DNA from: Spirochaetes bacterium ADurb.Bin110
GTDB taxonomy: Bacteria; Spirochaetota; Spirochaetia; Treponematales; Rectinemataceae
Direction: 5' to 3'
DNA length: 23,451 nucleotides
Assembly: GCA_002070755.1 (NCBI GenBank)
Contig: MWDY01000272.1
Coordinates: 1-23,451 of the forward strand
In this document: one piece after another, positions 23,186 through 23,451 of the stretch
Position numbering within the stretch: position 1 is the first letter of the stretch
Layout: each line of letters opens with the position of its first letter
Made by a program: the position numbers and the translations under genes
The notes under the pieces: model-generated
Databases searched by the model: none
The model's input: only the letters and a program-made list of their open reading frames with translations
Told to the model about the DNA's origin: nothing

Positions 23186-23451
23186 ATAATGCTCCTTGGA
23201 GGCTCGGATAACTTACGCTTATGCTTGTCTTTGCTATTGGGCTCGCATTTGCGCATGGGCCTTATTTCTTGCCGTTCATTTTCGGACAGCCAATTGGTAT
23301 TGGCGAACAAGCTATCTAAAGCAGCCGAAAATCTTGCGTATTGTGCTTCGAGCGATAGCTCTCGAAGATAGTAGAAGCGAGCCTGTGCATTCTCTTTAGG
23401 AGAGCCGGACATTATTTGCGAATATAATCTATGAAGTGCCTCGACGAATTG
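23182..23451 (-). CDS. C-terminal end of an unidentified protein (cut by the window edge)
   Basis: The frame is open from the right edge of the window to TGA 23184-23182, giving at least 89 residues. An ATG at 23412 exists but has no Shine-Dalgarno site. The codons before it read as normal protein (QFVEALHRLYSQI), so this is most likely the tail of a longer gene. The tail is helical in character (FYYLRELSLEAQYARFSAALDSLF) and ends in a basic, probably disordered stretch (KDKHKRKLSEPPRSIM). Its stop overlaps the GTG start of the fused glycosyltransferase. The position suggests another polysaccharide gene, perhaps a glycosyltransferase, but nothing in the visible part identifies it. Confidence 0.6.
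   Translation of the reverse strand, partial: QFVEALHRLYSQIMSGSPKENAQARFYYLRELSLEAQYARFSAALDSLFANTNWLSENERQEIRPMRKCEPNSKDKHKRKLSEPPRSIM
23192..23197 (-). promoter_or_regulatory. Ribosome binding site supporting a GTG start
   Basis: AAGGAG on the minus strand, 6 nt before GTG23185. The overlapping ATG at 23187 is followed directly by TGA in its own frame and belongs to the end of the preceding gene. Confidence 0.75.

Noticed and set aside
23182..23412. A complete 76-residue small protein starting at ATG23412.
   Set aside because: The frame is open to the window edge, no ribosome site precedes the ATG, and the upstream codons read as ordinary protein.
1..23451. CRISPR arrays, tRNA or rRNA genes, and complete insertion sequences.
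   Set aside because: No regularly spaced repeats, no RNA gene signatures and no transposase reading frame were seen by eye on either strand.

Overview
The window reads as chromosomal DNA of a Gram-negative, outer-membrane bacterium with roughly balanced base composition. Several exported proteins carry signal peptides and predicted outer-membrane beta-barrels. The style of the Wzi-like barrel proteins and of the M16 peptidases suggests a spirochaete (Treponema/Spirochaeta-like). That placement is an inference from protein style, not from a marker gene.

Left part (1-6704). A near-perfect Fur-type box (39-57) precedes a plus-strand trio: a purine-type phosphoribosyltransferase (129-659), an exported M16 zinc peptidase with an intact HxxEH site (693-2186), and an exported M16 partner whose HxxEH site is destroyed (2197-3636). 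A convergent minus-strand gene (6704-3669) encodes a large cytoplasmic M16C peptidase of the PreP/Cym1 type.

Middle (6705-8151). A short non-coding stretch with degenerate 'caggatt' repeats precedes a decayed minus-strand gene (8091-6858). It is recognisable as a fifth paralogue of the Wzi-like barrel proteins. It has four nonsense codons, one frameshift in an A/T homopolymer and an apparent in-frame internal deletion.

Right part (8152-23451, all minus strand). This is a tightly packed surface-polysaccharide locus, probably one long transcription unit entering from beyond the right edge. In transcription order it holds: the C-terminal end of an unidentified protein; a fused GT2-GT4 glycosyltransferase; an O-antigen ligase/polymerase-type membrane protein; a GT4 glycosyltransferase; an Omp85-like barrel with one POTRA-like domain; a polysaccharide deacetylase; a Wzi-like barrel; another Wzi-like barrel; a CelD/BcsL-type GNAT acyltransferase; two more Wzi-like barrels; and the Wzi-like pseudogene. 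Several neighbours overlap by 1-4 nt (ATGA, GTGA, TGATG), implying translational coupling.

The glycosyltransferases, ligase/polymerase, deacetylase and GNAT would build and modify a glycan. The tandem Wzi-like barrels plus the Omp85-like protein would handle its export or surface attachment. No flippase, polysaccharide co-polymerase, Wza-type export channel or initiating transferase is in the window, so any such genes would lie to the right or elsewhere. The tandem expansion of Wzi-like barrels beside a small Omp85 protein is the most unusual structure here.
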